From Actinostola sp. cb2023 (taxonomy: Eukaryota > Cnidaria > Anthozoa > Actiniaria > Actinostolidae), in the NCBI GenBank assembly GCA_033675265.1, contig JAUJYZ010000745.1:195001-259000 (forward strand): a DNA stretch of 64,000 nucleotides. Reading direction: 5' to 3'. The position numbers and the translations under genes were made by a program. The notes under the pieces were generated by a model. That model was given only the letters and a program-made list of their open reading frames with translations, was not told the DNA's origin and did not search any database. Below are positions 1-12,433 of the stretch, in pieces; the first letter of the stretch is position 1; every line of letters starts with the position of its first letter.

Positions 1-150
1 GTGATCCAGATTTCTATAAAGGAAGATCGTTTCAAAATGTAATTTAGCCAAAACTCCATAGAAACAATCTTCAAGGGTCTTATATAATCACTAGTTAAAA
101 TCTTTTCTCGATATTGGAGAGGGAAGTACTATATTTTTATGGATCTTTGC
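1..150. repeat. Diverged fragment of the AAGTGCTACTT MITE family
   Basis: Similar in order and spacing to 43770-43900: aatttagc.(a)aaact, a tttctc.a.att block and gggaagtactatatttttatg. Diverged and lacking the terminal repeat. Confidence 0.5.
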
Positions 151-778
151 AGGATTTGGTTGAATTATGCCTAATTATCAAAAGTGGCTTCTCGAGAGAA
201 CGATATCGGTGACCCCCATTTTTTATTTTGTGATTTTACAAAGAATCATAAAAGCTTCCCATGTACCAAATTTAAAGAAAAAAACGTGGATAGATTTTGA
301 TGAAAACACGAATTTAGATGAAAATTTCAACCTACCTTCACGCGAAAGAGTCGTTGATGGCTACGTGGTGACTGTAAATATGAGCTAAAAACTACAGGTT
401 GTTTCTATATATTCACAAATATTTGTACATAATTGTATTCTATAAACCCTTAGATAGTCATTCAGTGAAGAAAATTTTAGCAACCCGTTTAGTTTTTCTA
501 CAAAAAAATACCTGTCATTCTCGACTTTCCGTGGATTTAACTCAAGTAATTTTCGATCAGAAAAAGGGTATACTTTGAAGCAATCTGGCTCCATAGCGAA
601 GTCGGTGACCCCCATTTTTTATTTGCTCATTTAGCTTCTATATATAATGATCTTATTTCACCATACGAAGTTTCAGAAAAAAAAACATGGATAGTTTGGA
701 CTACTGACTAGCCTCTCATACAGGTGAAAATGCTTTTGCCGTTCCACATGAACACGAGGCTAGTCAATCCAGAATTAA

Positions 779-1403
779 GGCCCTGTTTACAAGGAGGGAG
801 GGTAACCCTAGCAGTAGGGTTACCCTAGTACTAGGGTTATCATTAAAACTCTCCGGTACGTTTCTTATATTTCAGTTTCACGTACGTGTTTACAAGGCTG
901 GTAGGGTTACCCTACTGTTAGGGTAACCCTAGTACTCGGATAGGGTTACCCTACCGCTAGGATTATGTTTTTCCCTTGTAAACGGTTTTGCCGAGATAAC
1001 TCGCCTACCCGGGACAACTTTTCACTAGTTTCCAGGTCTTTTCAATCGATGAGTACCGTGTGGCGGCTGATCGAGACAGTGGCGAGAAGCAGTTTAGAAA
1101 AGCGAAAAGTATAGGGCCAGTGACAGCGAAAAACAAAAGGAAAAGTAGCACGAAAAGATAAAAAGACGTGGAGCGACAATTTTCATAAGACATTTTGGGT
1201 ATTATACAAGAATATAAGTCGTCGTGCGACTTTAAAGGCCTCGACGTTTTTCATGTCAGCCATTTTGTTTCTTGTGACGAAGCCTTGCGCGGTTACTAAG
1301 CAATTGAATTGACTCGAGGAGAAGCCGGTAACCCTAGTCGAAGAAATTTCGCTTGTAAACCCGGGCACTGCTAGGGTTACCCTCCCTCCTTGTAAACAGG
1401 GCC
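779..1403. mobile_element. Harbinger-like MITE (625 bp) with 36-bp inverted ends
   Basis: The ends GGCCCTGTTTACAAGGAGGG and its complement are perfect for about 36 bp and flanked by a TAA duplication (776-778, 1404-1406), as in PIF/Harbinger elements. Internally it repeats GGGTTACCCTAG-type palindromes several times. No transposase is present. Confidence 0.8.
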
Positions 1404-1406
1404 TAA

Positions 1407-2633
1407 CAATGGCAATTGAAATTGGACGCCATTAATTATTACATTCGGTCTATTACGTTTCAATTTATTTTAACCAATCAGCATGCAGAATGTTTACATG
1501 CAAGCGAACTGGATAAAAATTCAAAACTGAGCGAAACAAATATCGTCAACTCGGCTGAGAAATGCAACAAGACTCATTGAAGGATTTTACAAATATCTCA
1601 GGCGATTTGCGCAAAAATAGAAACTACACAACGATCAAAGTCAAAGCAATCACGAAAACAAACTATGTTGGTTATTTATCCTCATATCCAACGCGCACTC
1701 GTGGAATAACTGTTAAGGTGATTCCCTTGAAAAAGAAGCAAATCCTAGAATTTTCTATAACTTGGCATGGTGATACATTACGGTATGGAGTTTCAAAAAA
1801 TGCAATAAAAAGAGGGGGTAACCGTGCTCATTTTTGCGCTACACTGCTTTGAAATTATGGTATATTTTAGGTCTTTCAGTCGAGTCTCGCGTGACATCGG
1901 GATCGGGTAAATAATTTTCCACAACTTAAAAGACAAACTATTAATAATGAACTAAAGTGTTTGCTATAGCTTTTGTATCTCTAGCCTACCGTCTGATAGT
2001 AGGAAAATGCTCGAATTTTGAATAGTTGTCGAACTAATAGAACAAAAAACACAGATGTTCGAACTACCGAGAGGGTCTAAAAATCGATACTCCGTATGCT
2101 TTCATTCAATTTTTTTTAATGTTTGAAATCCGAACTTTTTTTAATACTTTGCTATATACTAAAGAAGTATGATGAAAGTTATTAAATAAAAAATGGGGAT
2201 CACCGTGCTCGTTTTCGATTTATTTTGAAAAAACTTCAGTTACACTTGAAATATTTAACGATTTCCAATGGTCTCCAATGGGCGCGAGCTCGCGCGAGCT
2301 TCAGAATCGTGCGCAGCTAGTAGAGCGTGCGCAATGCAAAACAAGGGAATAAACTAATGTATATGCACACTAGCGGTGATTTTGTAATTTAGATGAACGG
2401 ATTGCGATCCGCAAAAACAACGACACTATTGCCAAAACATTGATGGACTTTTCTTGTTATTTCCTTTTAAGAACGGAAATAATCTTGAATTTTTGGATGT
2501 TATATTATTTCCCAACATGCTACCAATAGCCGGTGCAAATACGATATGTGTCAATGTCCAAAACCGGCATGCAAATTTAATTTACAAGCATTTATTTGGC
2601 TGTGTAAATTCCGTGTTATATTCGGCGCAAATC
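1407..2633. other. No supported gene; scattered repeat fragments
   Basis: AT-rich. It holds weak copies of a ggt(g/a)acc.(c)attttt motif also seen near 205, 603 and 46438. A 96-codon frame at 1562-1852 has no recognisable domain and is not called. Confidence 0.4.
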
Positions 2634-3039
2634 CCACAAAAACCTTCCTCTTGGATGCAGATAGTGATGAGTAAGAGAAGGGAATGGTAGTGTGATTTTT
2701 CGAACTTGAATTGGACTACAGCTTACCGAAATAAATTTGGCGTTATGTCTAGTTTCGAGAGATTTACGAGCATTTTAGTGGGACCATGTGAGTTCACTGG
2801 CGGCCATCCTTCTAATTTTACTACCGGAAGGAATTGTTTAAAAAAAACCGCCGTTAACTCTCTCAATTTCAAGAGGAATGGCCTAGAAATTCCTACAGAG
2901 GTAAAGGACAACACAAGGAACAAGTACGAGGCGTATAAAGGCAAATGATTTTCTTATTTTTCATTCAAGTACACCAGAACAAAAAGCCCATACATTTACT
3001 GTATTTACGCCACTGATACTGAGCTTGGGCTACCTGTGG
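2634..3039. mobile_element. Solo arm of the long-inverted-repeat element found at 50989-52330
   Basis: Clearly similar, with substitutions and small indels, to the right arm of the 50989-52330 element, from cacaaaaacctt through the terminus gagcttgggctacctgtgg. The opposite arm is absent, so it is a truncated, older copy. Confidence 0.8.
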
Positions 3040-5086
3040 TTTTACAGCAACACAATCAGGCATCATTACGAACGCGCCATATAGATCGAGGAGCGGCGTT
3101 GCTAGTGTTTCGAGCAAAATGAGAAATCTAATGATCTTTGTTTTAATTAAATACAACATTATAACCAAATAATGACAACAAATATTAATAACAAAACTAG
3201 CAAGTATAATAGAACATGTCAGAACCCTGGATTGCGTACCGACTCATGCGATATCGGCTGATCAATCCAGCCGTTTGAGAAGTCGTCAAATTATGGCGGT
3301 TAGCTAGAAAAACTGTTCTTAATCGGTACAGTAGTTACATAGTACAGTATTTACATAATCGTTATTAGGACGTGCAAGGCCCCGTGTCCATGAAATGTTG
3401 CATGCACAGTGATTGCTCTGACGTCCTTGCACCTGCCTGCATGTATATAGACATTCAAATACACATTTAATTACAGCAAGCGTGAACGGTGTACTGTCGT
3501 CATCATCAACATTCAACAACTCATTCAGACCTCTGATTGGTCGGGCCATCGTGTCTAATCAAAACGTCACGTGCATCCGATAGTTACCGTGATGAGCCCG
3601 GATGAGCTTGCAGCTGGTTGAATTTGAGGGCGTTAGTGAGGAGAAAAAGGCAGATTAAAAATCCCTGCGTTTATACGTAGATTACAATTACATAGATTCT
3701 TTACTGGCCTGGTCGAAATTTCATGTGTAATCTCTACAAACCGACGTGTTATAGCGGATGAACTCTTATCTCTAACGGTATGTCCTCCAACTTTACACAT
3801 TTATTTTGCGAAGATTGACTCGGGACGAGAAACTAAGATGCAGCATAGCGATTACATATCTAAAAACCTGCAAATGTCTACTTATTTGGTTCTTAATTCA
3901 GTCGTACGGCTGCCGTAGGCGCCTTCGAAAAAAGCCCGAAAAAGTCCTCCATCGGCGGCTGTAAAGCGCATTGAGACGATGTGAAATGCGCTATATAAGA
4001 ACCGACTTATTATTCATTCAGAATTACAGCTAGTGTAAATAAATGTGAACAGTGATCAGACTGAGCAGTGACATGATTCTGATTGCCGAACTACCATTTG
4101 CGACTGAGATAGGTTGGATTACTGACTGAGTATAAACATATATTCAATCACCAAGTATATGATATGTGCGGACACTGTTAGCTTCATTTTGCTTCGAAAC
4201 TTGTTTACTTGATTCATCGATCAATTCCGTTGACTGTGGTGCCGGCAAAAGTAATACAAGATTCGCGCGCGTTTCGTCAGTTGAAAGCGTTCTCAGCGGT
4301 TGGTGCAATCTAGCTAGCACTGCGCGGCATGCCGTGATCTTCAACCGGCTCCAGCTAAACTTTCTTTCAAAGTTTGTATCGTCCTTCCGAATAATATTAG
4401 CTGGGCGGTGTCGACACGAGGTGACGTTTGATTGACAAGCACCCATTGCGTAAAACCTTTATTGTGAATTACATTTGTAACGGTGACCGGAATAGTCTTG
4501 CTGCGTTATTGTGATAACCAGAGAATGGATTGATTTTTATCTCATCTAAATTAAACTCGAATGTTCGAATGTTTGCTTTAAAGAGCTCAAAGGCGGAAGA
4601 AAACATGTGGCGGTACTGTATGGTGTGGATCACTTACTTTGTAAATATAGATATATATTGAGGAAAAAGGACCATCCAGCTATACGTATAGTACGCAATG
4701 TTCTAAAGGTTATCTGATTCTAACAAAATGGACAAATGGATAAAAAACAAGAGGCATAAAGAATAAACTATAAAGCTGAAGAATGACTTAATGAATATTA
4801 TAAAATAACTATGATATATTCAAATTAAACATTGTTGTATAAAACAAAATTGAAAATTTGCCTTAAAATCATAATTGTATTTTATAAAGGAACCTAGAAA
4901 ACTCGGCAGCTGTGCTTTAATTAACTGATCGAGTTATAGAAGCACTTGGGAATTGAAAGAAGACTCCGGCGTAAAGTGTTTCTTGATCTCCTAACACTTC
5001 TCTCGTCTTCTTCCAATTCTCCGTGCTTTTATAACTCGCGATCGAAAAAGCACGCTGCCTCGCTTTCTATATTTCTTGAAGAATAA
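3040..5086. other. No supported gene
   Basis: Mixed unique-looking sequence. Overlapping frames near 4144-4446 are open on both strands. The - strand one starts MGACQS but shows no domain, so no gene is called. Confidence 0.35.
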
Positions 5087-5466
5087 ATAAATAAAGAATG
5101 AATAAATGAAGATGAAGGATTGAATGAATGAATGAATGAATGAATAAGAATAAGTAAATAAATAAATAAAGGATGAATGAATGAATAAATGAATGAGAAT
5201 GAAGGATTAAATGAATAAAGAATGAATGAATGAATAAGAGTAAATAAATAAATAAAGGATGAATGAATGAATAAAGAATGAATGAATGAATAGGAATAAT
5301 TAAATAAATAAAGGATGAATGAATGAATAAATGAATGAGAATGAAGGATTGAATGAATAAAGAATGAATGAATGAATAAGAATAAGTAAATAAATAAAGG
5401 ATGAATGAATGAATAAATGAATGAGAATGAAGGATTGAATGAATAAAAATGAATGAATGAATTAAC
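5087..5466. repeat. (AATG/AATA)n compound microsatellite
   Basis: About 380 bp of tetranucleotides alternating aatg and aata, with a higher-order pattern (aaggatgaatgaatgaataaatgaatgag recurring). It is open as an Ile/His/Phe/Ser-rich frame on the - strand, which is a repeat artefact. Confidence 0.9.
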
Positions 5467-5876
5467 GAGCTGTAGAGATGAAAAATAAAAATTTAGATCG
5501 CTCCTAAATGCGCCTCGTTTCTTCACATGTGAGACTGAAAACGATACTCAAAACAGTGTTCGTGGTCTTTAGTTGGTACGGTAGCTTTGCATCCATCGCT
5601 GTTGAAAGTCAGTTTCATCTAGCCTAAGTAGTCGATCAGTGGCCATTGTTGTGTAAATCTATCCTCTTGGTGATGTTGAGTTAAGAGTAACTCAGTGAAA
5701 GGAAGTTTCTCAGCACATGAACTCACTCAATTGACACCGGGTCTTGAAGTACCAAAATATGCCTATGACGTCATTGGTGGGAAGCAACATCACGCGTGAC
5801 GTATTAGCTATATTGATCACTGACTGGCCCGGCTTGTCGGGTTAGCGTTGTAACCTGTGTTGTATTATATTATATA

Positions 5877-6137
5877 CAGCGATTTGCAAAAATTCTGTAA
5901 AAATCAAATATATCAATATATCGGGTGCATTGTGGGTAATTTTCATTATAAAATGGCTGAATAAGCCCTCTAAAGTTCCATTTTTTCAATTGTTTTTTCA
6001 CATATATACTACAAAGGTTAATTGGGTTTAGATTCAGGTTTAATAATAGCTAAAATCAAAGAATTAGGATTATGCAAATTACTATAATATTGATATATCG
6101 ATATATTGGCATTTTACAGAATGTTTGCAAATCGCTG
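5877..6137. mobile_element. Mariner-like MITE (261 bp), TA target site
   Basis: Inverted ends CAGCGATTTGCAAA...TTTGCAAATCGCTG, about 45 bp long and imperfect, flanked by TA on both sides. Confidence 0.7.
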
Positions 6138-6253
6138 TATATGTACTAGAACGATGAACTCCCGGTAGAAGGATCCAAAGGATTCACATCAGCACTCCAA
6201 AAAATATAGTTATATGTTGAATTGAAGAGAGTATATAGAAAAGTAAATAGAGG

Positions 6254-6370
6254 TTATTACACGGGTAGTTGGATAATACGGCTGGATATTTTTACGAGTC
6301 GTAAGCAAGTCAAAATACAAATAGACGAGTAAAAATGTCCAGCCGTATTACCCAACTACCCGTGTAATAA
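6254..6370. mobile_element. Palindromic MITE (117 bp)
   Basis: TTATTACACGGGTAGTTGG... is mirrored by ...CCAACTACCCGTGTAATAA, with arms of about 47 bp around a short loop. Confidence 0.75.
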
Positions 6371-6486
6371 GTTATTTATTGCACAACAACGAAATTAATG
6401 AAAATACCGTATTTTTCTCTGTACTGATATAAAAAGCGAGCGCGCGCGCAAAACCGTTTTTTTTTCTCTAAAACATGTAATACGCT

Positions 6487-6964
6487 GTCCACGCCGGGCC
6501 CCAAAAGGCCTGAAATCGGCCATTTCGACGCGGTATAACGCTGCTTCTTCAATATCCATCCAAACACAATGAAACTTAGCATCGTGACGGCATTTATCAA
6601 GACACAGGTATTGGCCGTTTGAGATTTTCCATTTTTATTATTTTGGCGGGTAAAATGGCTTCATAAACATGCCAACAAATTTTCAAATTCACAAATACAC
6701 AAATTTGATGGATGTATTGGATTAAACATTTAAAAATAAAGTTATAGCAAAAATAATTTCTGAGATATCATTATTCAATCCGAAGATATGATTTTTTGAA
6801 ATTTGCAAAATGGCGGGAATTCCAAATCTCAAACGGCCAATACCTGTATCTTGAAAAATGCCGTCACATTGCAAAATTTGATTGTGTTTGGATGAATATT
6901 GAAGAAGCAGCGTTATACCGCGTCGAAATGGCCAATTTCATGCCCTTTGGGGCCCGGCGTGGTC
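6487..6964. mobile_element. Inverted-repeat element with ~170-bp arms
   Basis: Left arm 6487-6660 and right arm about 6795-6964 are imperfect reverse complements (CCACGCCGGGCCCC / GGGGCCCGGCGTGG). Long, open hairpin-like structure. Confidence 0.7.
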
Positions 6965-7000
6965 ATATTTGTACTCGTATTTGTCTGATAGGTAATAGCA

Positions 7001-7144
7001 TGGTTTGTAGTGATATTTGGGATAAATATCACGAGTGATATTTCAAAATTGTTAACAAAATTTCACGAGCCTCCGGCGAGTGAAATTTGTGACAATTTTG
7101 AAATATCACGAGTGGTATTTATCCCAAATATCACGTACAAACCA
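7001..7144. mobile_element. Hairpin MITE (144 bp)
   Basis: TGGTTTGTAGTGATATTTGGG pairs with its complement at the right end; nearly the whole unit is self-complementary. Confidence 0.7.
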
Positions 7145-7161
7145 TTCTATATATTAAATGT

Positions 7162-7730
7162 TTATAATATGACCTAAGAAAATACTGCAATTTCGATCAG
7201 TTTGTCTGTAGTTTTACCATGAACTAATGGAAAATGCTCTCAAGTAAATTATTTTCATAGGAAAACGTTCATAACTATTAGATAACAAATGAAGAAAACA
7301 GAAACAAGAGGTTTCTAAAGCTTTATTTGTACCTTTTTCAGCAATAATTCTTAATTCACTTCTCGATCTAAAGCAGGAAAACCTTTACTTTAGCACGATC
7401 AACAGTCGATCGTTTCTCGCTGATTTTTGCAGTCTCAGCCAAAGAAAACCTTCCTGATTTGTCAACAATATATCCATGTTGATGTACTTTTTCAATTTGT
7501 TGTTCTTGAGATTTGTTTCTAGGTATATTTCAGCTTTTTTAGCGAGAAAAACTCTGTCGGGTTTATCCGCCATCTTGGATTTGAATGTCATGCTTGGTGC
7601 TCAAACAATGGTTACCATGGTGATTTTGAAATACCACTCCTGAGAGCTTGAAATATTAATACCACTATTACGCTGAAATACCACTCCTCTCAGCCATCGA
7701 ATTGCAGGATTTTCTTAGGTCATATTATAA
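7162..7730. mobile_element. TIR element (569 bp)
   Basis: Inverted ends TTATAATATGACCTAAGAAAA. The interior has weakly open frames but no transposase motif. Confidence 0.65.
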
Positions 7731-7775
7731 GTACTGTAAGATTACAAGTTGTGCAATATAAAAATTAACATACTA

Positions 7776-8109
7776 TAGAATCCCGGTTATAGGCCCTGGG
7801 CTTATATAACTTCGTAAGGGTTTTGTGGTGGGCTTATAATCGGGGGGGGGGCTTATAAAAGGGAGGAAAAACATGTCTGAAATCCGTTCTATTTAAAAAA
7901 CAATGTTTATAATCGTGACCATTTTAGTGGAACAGTGTTCATGATTTTCAATCAATGTGCTACCGTTTACTACTGGACTCTATCAGTCTCGTTTGCTACA
8001 TACACCTAATAGCCTGATTATTGTTTCCTGTATATGGTGCCTTCTGTTAGCAGACAGATGGGCTTATAATCGGGGGGGGGGGGGGGGGGGGCTTATAACC
8101 GGGATTCTA
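7776..8109. mobile_element. TIR element (334 bp) with poly-G tracts
   Basis: Ends TAGAATCCCGGTTATA...TATAACCGGGATTCTA. Contains two gggcttataatcgggg... blocks with long G runs (7840-7849, 8073-8090). Confidence 0.7.
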
Positions 8110-8139
8110 ACATGAAGCTTCTCACCGTCCAAATGACTT

Positions 8140-8590
8140 TATTGCAGTAGTTTGTCATTGATTGTTCTTGTATCTTTTCTCTGACATGCAGTGGTTTGTC
8201 ATTGATAGTTCTTGTATCTTTTCTCTGCCATCTAGTGGTTTATCATTGATACTGAGTTGTTGTATATTTTCTCTGCCATGCAGTGGTTTGCCATTGATAG
8301 TTCTTGTATCTCTTCTCTGCCATGCAGTGCTTTGTCATTGATAGTTCTTGTATCTTTTCTCTGACATCTAGTGGTTTATCATTGATACTGAGTTGTTGTA
8401 TATTTTCTCTGCCATGCAGTCGGTTTGCCATTGATAGTTCTTGTGTCTTTTCTCTGCCATGCAGTGGTTTGTCATTGATAGTTCTTGTATCATTTCTCTG
8501 CCATGCAGTGGATTGTCATTGATAATTCTTGTATCATATCTCTGCCATGCAGTGGTTTGTCATTGATAGTTCTTGTATCATTTCTCTGCA
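8140..8590. repeat. Minisatellite, 44-bp unit, about 10 copies
   Basis: Unit GTGGTTTGTCATTGATAG followed by ttcttgtatcttttctctgccatgca. Two 48-bp variants with tactgagttgttgtat recur 136 bp apart, showing a higher-order duplication. Confidence 0.9.
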
Positions 8591-8595
8591 TTTAC

Positions 8596-9613
8596 TAGCC
8601 TCCTATGCAGACTTTGTCGGTGTAGCGCTTCCGGTTCCCGTCATTCCTCCACTGCATCTGCTCAGACTCGAACAACATTCCTTTCTACGAATTTGACCAA
8701 TCAGAGAAAGCCCCACAAAAGCTTGTGGGTACGACCTTGACCTTGGCCGTCTTTTCCGCGAACAAGGCAATGAATTGGCAATCACGGTGGAGAGTGAGCG
8801 TATGGATGACTGTTATAGAAAAGTAAGCCACGTTTTTCGTATAAATAAGTTCAATATTCATCAGAAAAAGCCCATAGATGCCATAACTTTAGAAACTGAA
8901 AGATGTTTCTATAAAGCTTCCCACTGGTTCGGGAACATCGCTAGTATTTCAGGCGGCTATACCTTTAATGTATGACTGAGCTCGTATTATAATATAGCAA
9001 TTAAAGTGAATCATTGGATCATTACTACCATTTGCGATCAACTGTAATAGCGTACTGAAACTATTTTGACGGTTGTGTCTAGTTTCAAACGTTAGGTTTG
9101 CTGGCGGCGGCTTCGTTTGTGGACGTGAATGTTATGGTTTTGACATGCAATTTGTCGACGTTTGACAGATATTCTTAGCATTTTGGCATGGGAAACTACA
9201 CGTTTAGAACTTATTTCATCCTTTATTAGTATTTTTACAGCCATCTACTCTACTAAAAGCTGAAATAAGTTCTAAGTGTAGTCGGCAAGGTCTTTTAACC
9301 CACTGATCAAGTCTTTCTAATATAGAGGGAATATCCAACAGACTTCTACCAAATATCCTTTAGGCTTGTACGGTTTTTCTTAGATTCCTCTTTCTTGCAT
9401 ATATAGTGTCAAATTTAAGACTTTCTTTGGCGTATGTTCTGTATTCACGCGATACATGTACAAACGTGGGAAAATGATAAATTTGCATATCACCTAGCAA
9501 TTTGATTGGTTGATAGAAAACAATGTAGAAAGGAATGTTGTTCGAGTCTGAGCAGACGCAGTGGAGGAATGACGGGAACCGGAAGCGCTACACAAAGTCT
9601 GCATAGGAGGCTA
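8596..9613. mobile_element. hAT-like MITE (1.0 kb)
   Basis: About 95-bp inverted ends beginning TAGCCTCCTATGCAGACTTTG, flanked by an 8-bp duplication with one mismatch (gcatttac / tcatttac). A short internal palindrome lies at 9186-9290. No transposase frame. Confidence 0.75.
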
Positions 9614-9625
9614 TCATTTACTAGT

Positions 9626-9724
9626 TCAAACTGATTCCGGCATGTCCTTATACGCATTATTGGGTTGTTAAAACAACCCAATAGTTAAATGAATGCGTAT
9701 AAGGACAGGCCGGAATCAGTTTGA
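9626..9724. mobile_element. Hairpin MITE (about 99 bp)
   Basis: CAAACTGATTCCGGC...GCCGGAATCAGTTTG around a ttgggttgttaaaacaaccc centre. Confidence 0.7.
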
Positions 9725-9826
9725 TATTCCCTATAGTATCATATCATAATATTTTCATTCGCTTAGTTTTCGTACCATGTTTTCGTGCCATGACATAACC
9801 CATTGTTCTTCATCTTACTATAAATA

Positions 9827-10128
9827 CATTCTCATACCCAGACCCTTCTCAGCTTTCTAACGAAAAATCGTAAGAGACAAACCGGAAGACCCAGATTCTA
9901 GGTCGTCATGATCAGATATGCAAATGCTCAATTATATTTTCTAACTTAACTGAAATGTAGATGAAGTTTTGTTAGAGCATCGGCGAGAACTTCGCTGAAG
10001 TCCGCCATTTTGTCTCTTAGAAAATATTGAGCATGCGCATATCTGACGACCTAAAATCTGGGTCTTCCGGTTTGTCTCTTTATTATACCAGAGCGGCTTC
10101 GATGTCTAAGGGTCTGGGCACGAGAATG
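9827..10128. mobile_element. TIR element (302 bp) with 9-bp target duplication
   Basis: Ends CATTCTC(A/G)T(A/G)CCCAGACCCTT; the 9-bp repeat ACTATAAAT occurs at 9817-9825 and 10129-10137. The long inner arms share GAGACAAACCGGAAGACCC. Confidence 0.75.
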
Positions 10129-10137
10129 ACTATAAAT

Positions 10138-10195
10138 GATGAAGACCGAAGGGTCGAAACGTTTGCAATAAAGTCATTTGGACGGTAAGAAGTTT
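10138..10195 (+). repeat. Retroelement-tail-like motif (hairpin then CGAAACGT)
   Basis: gatgaagaccgaagggtcgaaacgtttgcaataaagtcatttggac resembles sequences at 63960-63890 (-), 32395-32340 (-) and 37165-37115 (-). An inverted partial copy lies at 8110-8146. Confidence 0.5.
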
Positions 10196-10244
10196 CATGC
10201 TACTCTACTCTCTTCAATTCAACATATATTAACAACACTCCAGT

Positions 10245-10500
10245 TTCGCGTTGTTTAGAGATAACGGTGTCCTTGACAAAAGACGCATTTGTACAGGCTT
10301 AGCCTCGATTCAGAAAACAGTCCGTGCAATTCAAAAATGTTTCTATATTGTTTCATGACAACATTTTTTCGTGTTCTTGTTGATATTTGTGAATAATTTA
10401 CACTGACTCGAAGCTAACCCTGTACAAATGCGTCTGTTGTCAATAAGTACAGCGGTTTTAGTACGGGATCTGTGAACGCGAAAAGGGACTATTAGGCTAC
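10245..10500. repeat. Dispersed repeat, copy 1 (copy 2 at 34424-34680)
   Basis: Near-identical 250-bp blocks from cagtttcgcgttgtttagag to gtgaacgcgaaaagggactatta. The ends are imperfect inverted repeats (tttcgcgtt). Confidence 0.85.
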
Positions 10501-10603
10501 GAGTTCGAGTTTTCTATGAGTCAATAGTCAACTACGAGGCGCGTAGCGTCTATTGGTGACTATTTGAACCCATAGAAAACGAGAACGTGTAGTCTAATTG
10601 TTT

Positions 10604-10978
10604 TAGTAGAAACCAACTAGCATATACTACCTTCGAATTTATACCAATATTTATTGATTTTTCGCTTTGGTTTTATTGTTCAAAACGCCAGCTTTTTAAT
10701 TTCGCTACTCACTATATATCAATAGACCAAATCGGCTAACGCAATGTTGTACCCAATTCAGATCTTTTGGGAATACGGTTCTTTGTCTGTTGTATTTCGA
10801 TTTCAATAGAGCATTGACATGGAAATGTTTGGAACAAAAAGCTCTTATTCCCAAAGGTTTTGAATTGGGGTAAAGAATGTACATTGCGTTAGCCGAATTG
10901 GTCTATAGAGAGTGAGTACGTTAGCCAATCAGATTGCAGGATTCGTGATAGTATGCTAGTTGGTTTCTACTAATATAC
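10604..10978. mobile_element. Nested TIR elements
   Basis: The outer pair TAGTAGAAACCAACTAGCAT is mirrored at 10953-10978. The inner pair tagaccaaatcggctaacgcaatgt is mirrored near 10885-10910. Confidence 0.65.
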
Positions 10979-11044
10979 TATATTCCATATCCTTGAAGGG
11001 ATAGCGGAGTGTTGTTCGATTTAAATCTATTTACAACCACAATA

Positions 11045-11456
11045 GGCCATATGCACTAACGGGTCACGTGACCCAACTTTCTCAAATCAAGCAGCAGTGT
11101 CAAAATGAACTCCAGAAATGAAAAGAGCAGCTCGATATTAGTAAAAAGGCGAAATTTCAGCTTATAATGTTTAACACAGCAGAAATGGCATGAAATATAA
11201 AATTGCAAATTTTATTAAGATTCGTATGGAAAAATGTGCTGGATGGCAAAAAATGCCATCCAATGCATTTTCCAAACAAATTATTAGAAAACACTCGATT
11301 TTATATTTCATGTCATTTCTCCTGTGTCAGACGTTATGACCTGAAATTTCGCCTTCTTACTAATATCGAGCTGCTCTTTTCATTTCTGGAGTTCATTTTG
11401 ACACTGCTGCTTGATTTGAGAAAGTTGGGTCACGTGACCCGTTAGTGCATATGGCC
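11045..11456. mobile_element. MITE (412 bp) with ~128-bp inverted arms, TA flanks
   Basis: GGCCATATGCACTAACGGGT... is mirrored almost perfectly by the right arm, with TA on either side. The arms contain GGGTCACGTGACCC, itself a palindrome with an E-box core. Confidence 0.8.
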
Positions 11457-12433
11457 TATTAGCATGATCAAAATCACATTTCTTCAATTACCCTTTCAAA
11501 AATTATTTCAAAGAGTGTTTCTGACATTTAAAGAGCGTAAAGGAACTGAGGTAAAAGGGCTTTGTCGACACCTTCGAGTGGGAGCCGGTAAATTAATCAC
11601 AGTTCTTACAATCAGTTAGCTTGAGGTTAGAGCACGAGAAGAACATGTTGACAAAATGTGCGTCGGTTTGTTGTAATTTTCTTGTTTGTTTGATTCGTTT
11701 CTGCGATGCTGTCCAGTTGGCTGCGCTTTATTTTGTCAGCATTTTTACTCAATTATTAGTACAGTAATCTATTAGTCTATTAACCAGGTTCTTACGATGT
11801 ATGATCACTGTCTTAATTGTAATTATATATCAGTGCAGTTTACCATTTCAATGGTCATTCATGAATGCACCTGTTCACTAAGTTATGAAAGTATACGCAC
11901 GCAATACATTGACCGACGACGACCAGTGCATGTCAAACAAACCAATAACTTTATCAAATAGTCATCGCATGACGTCTCATTTCTAATCTTCGAGAAAGTA
12001 ATTTGATTTTAGCTCATTTCCATACAAAAGAACGAAAAAATTCAAAACTCCAAATTTTCAATTGAAAGTGGTTTCGCTATAATCAACATTTTGTAATTGT
12101 CATTCAATGTCAAAACTGCTAAGTGCACTCACTTTTCGCTTTCATGGGTGAATCTCGCGAGACGGAAACTCCAAATCCTTTATTGATAATAGCGTTGGTC
12201 ACTTTGACAGCTTTTAGAATGATGTCGTGTAGTATTGACGCTTATGTGGCGGGGTTACTATGGGAACAGCGAGACCATTCAATATTACTGGAAACGAACT
12301 GTTTCACATCTTCAGTTTTCAAGCAACAGATGTTGATATCAAATTAGAATGATGTTCTAAATCAAATACGTTCTAACATTATTAAGGATATCCTAATTTG
12401 ATTTTGTTTGGCTTTTAGAGTGGTAAGTTGGCG
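11457..12433. other. Upstream region of globin A
   Basis: No repeat of note and no recognisable TATA box or initiator. It is the longest quiet stretch before globin A and so the likely promoter and 5' UTR region. Confidence 0.35.

Noticed and set aside
900..970. Interstitial telomere array
   Set aside because: The gggttaccctag modules are palindromic parts of a MITE, not tandem TTAGGG.
1562..1852. 96-codon + strand frame as a gene
   Set aside because: No recognisable domain, no splice context, and it lies next to dispersed repeat fragments.
4144..4446. 100-codon - strand frame starting MGACQS, considered as a third myristoylated globin exon
   Set aside because: No helix-A Trp or globin pattern follows, and the opposite strand is equally open.
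8140..8590. CRISPR-like array
   Set aside because: Units are contiguous 44-bp repeats without unique spacers, in eukaryotic DNA.
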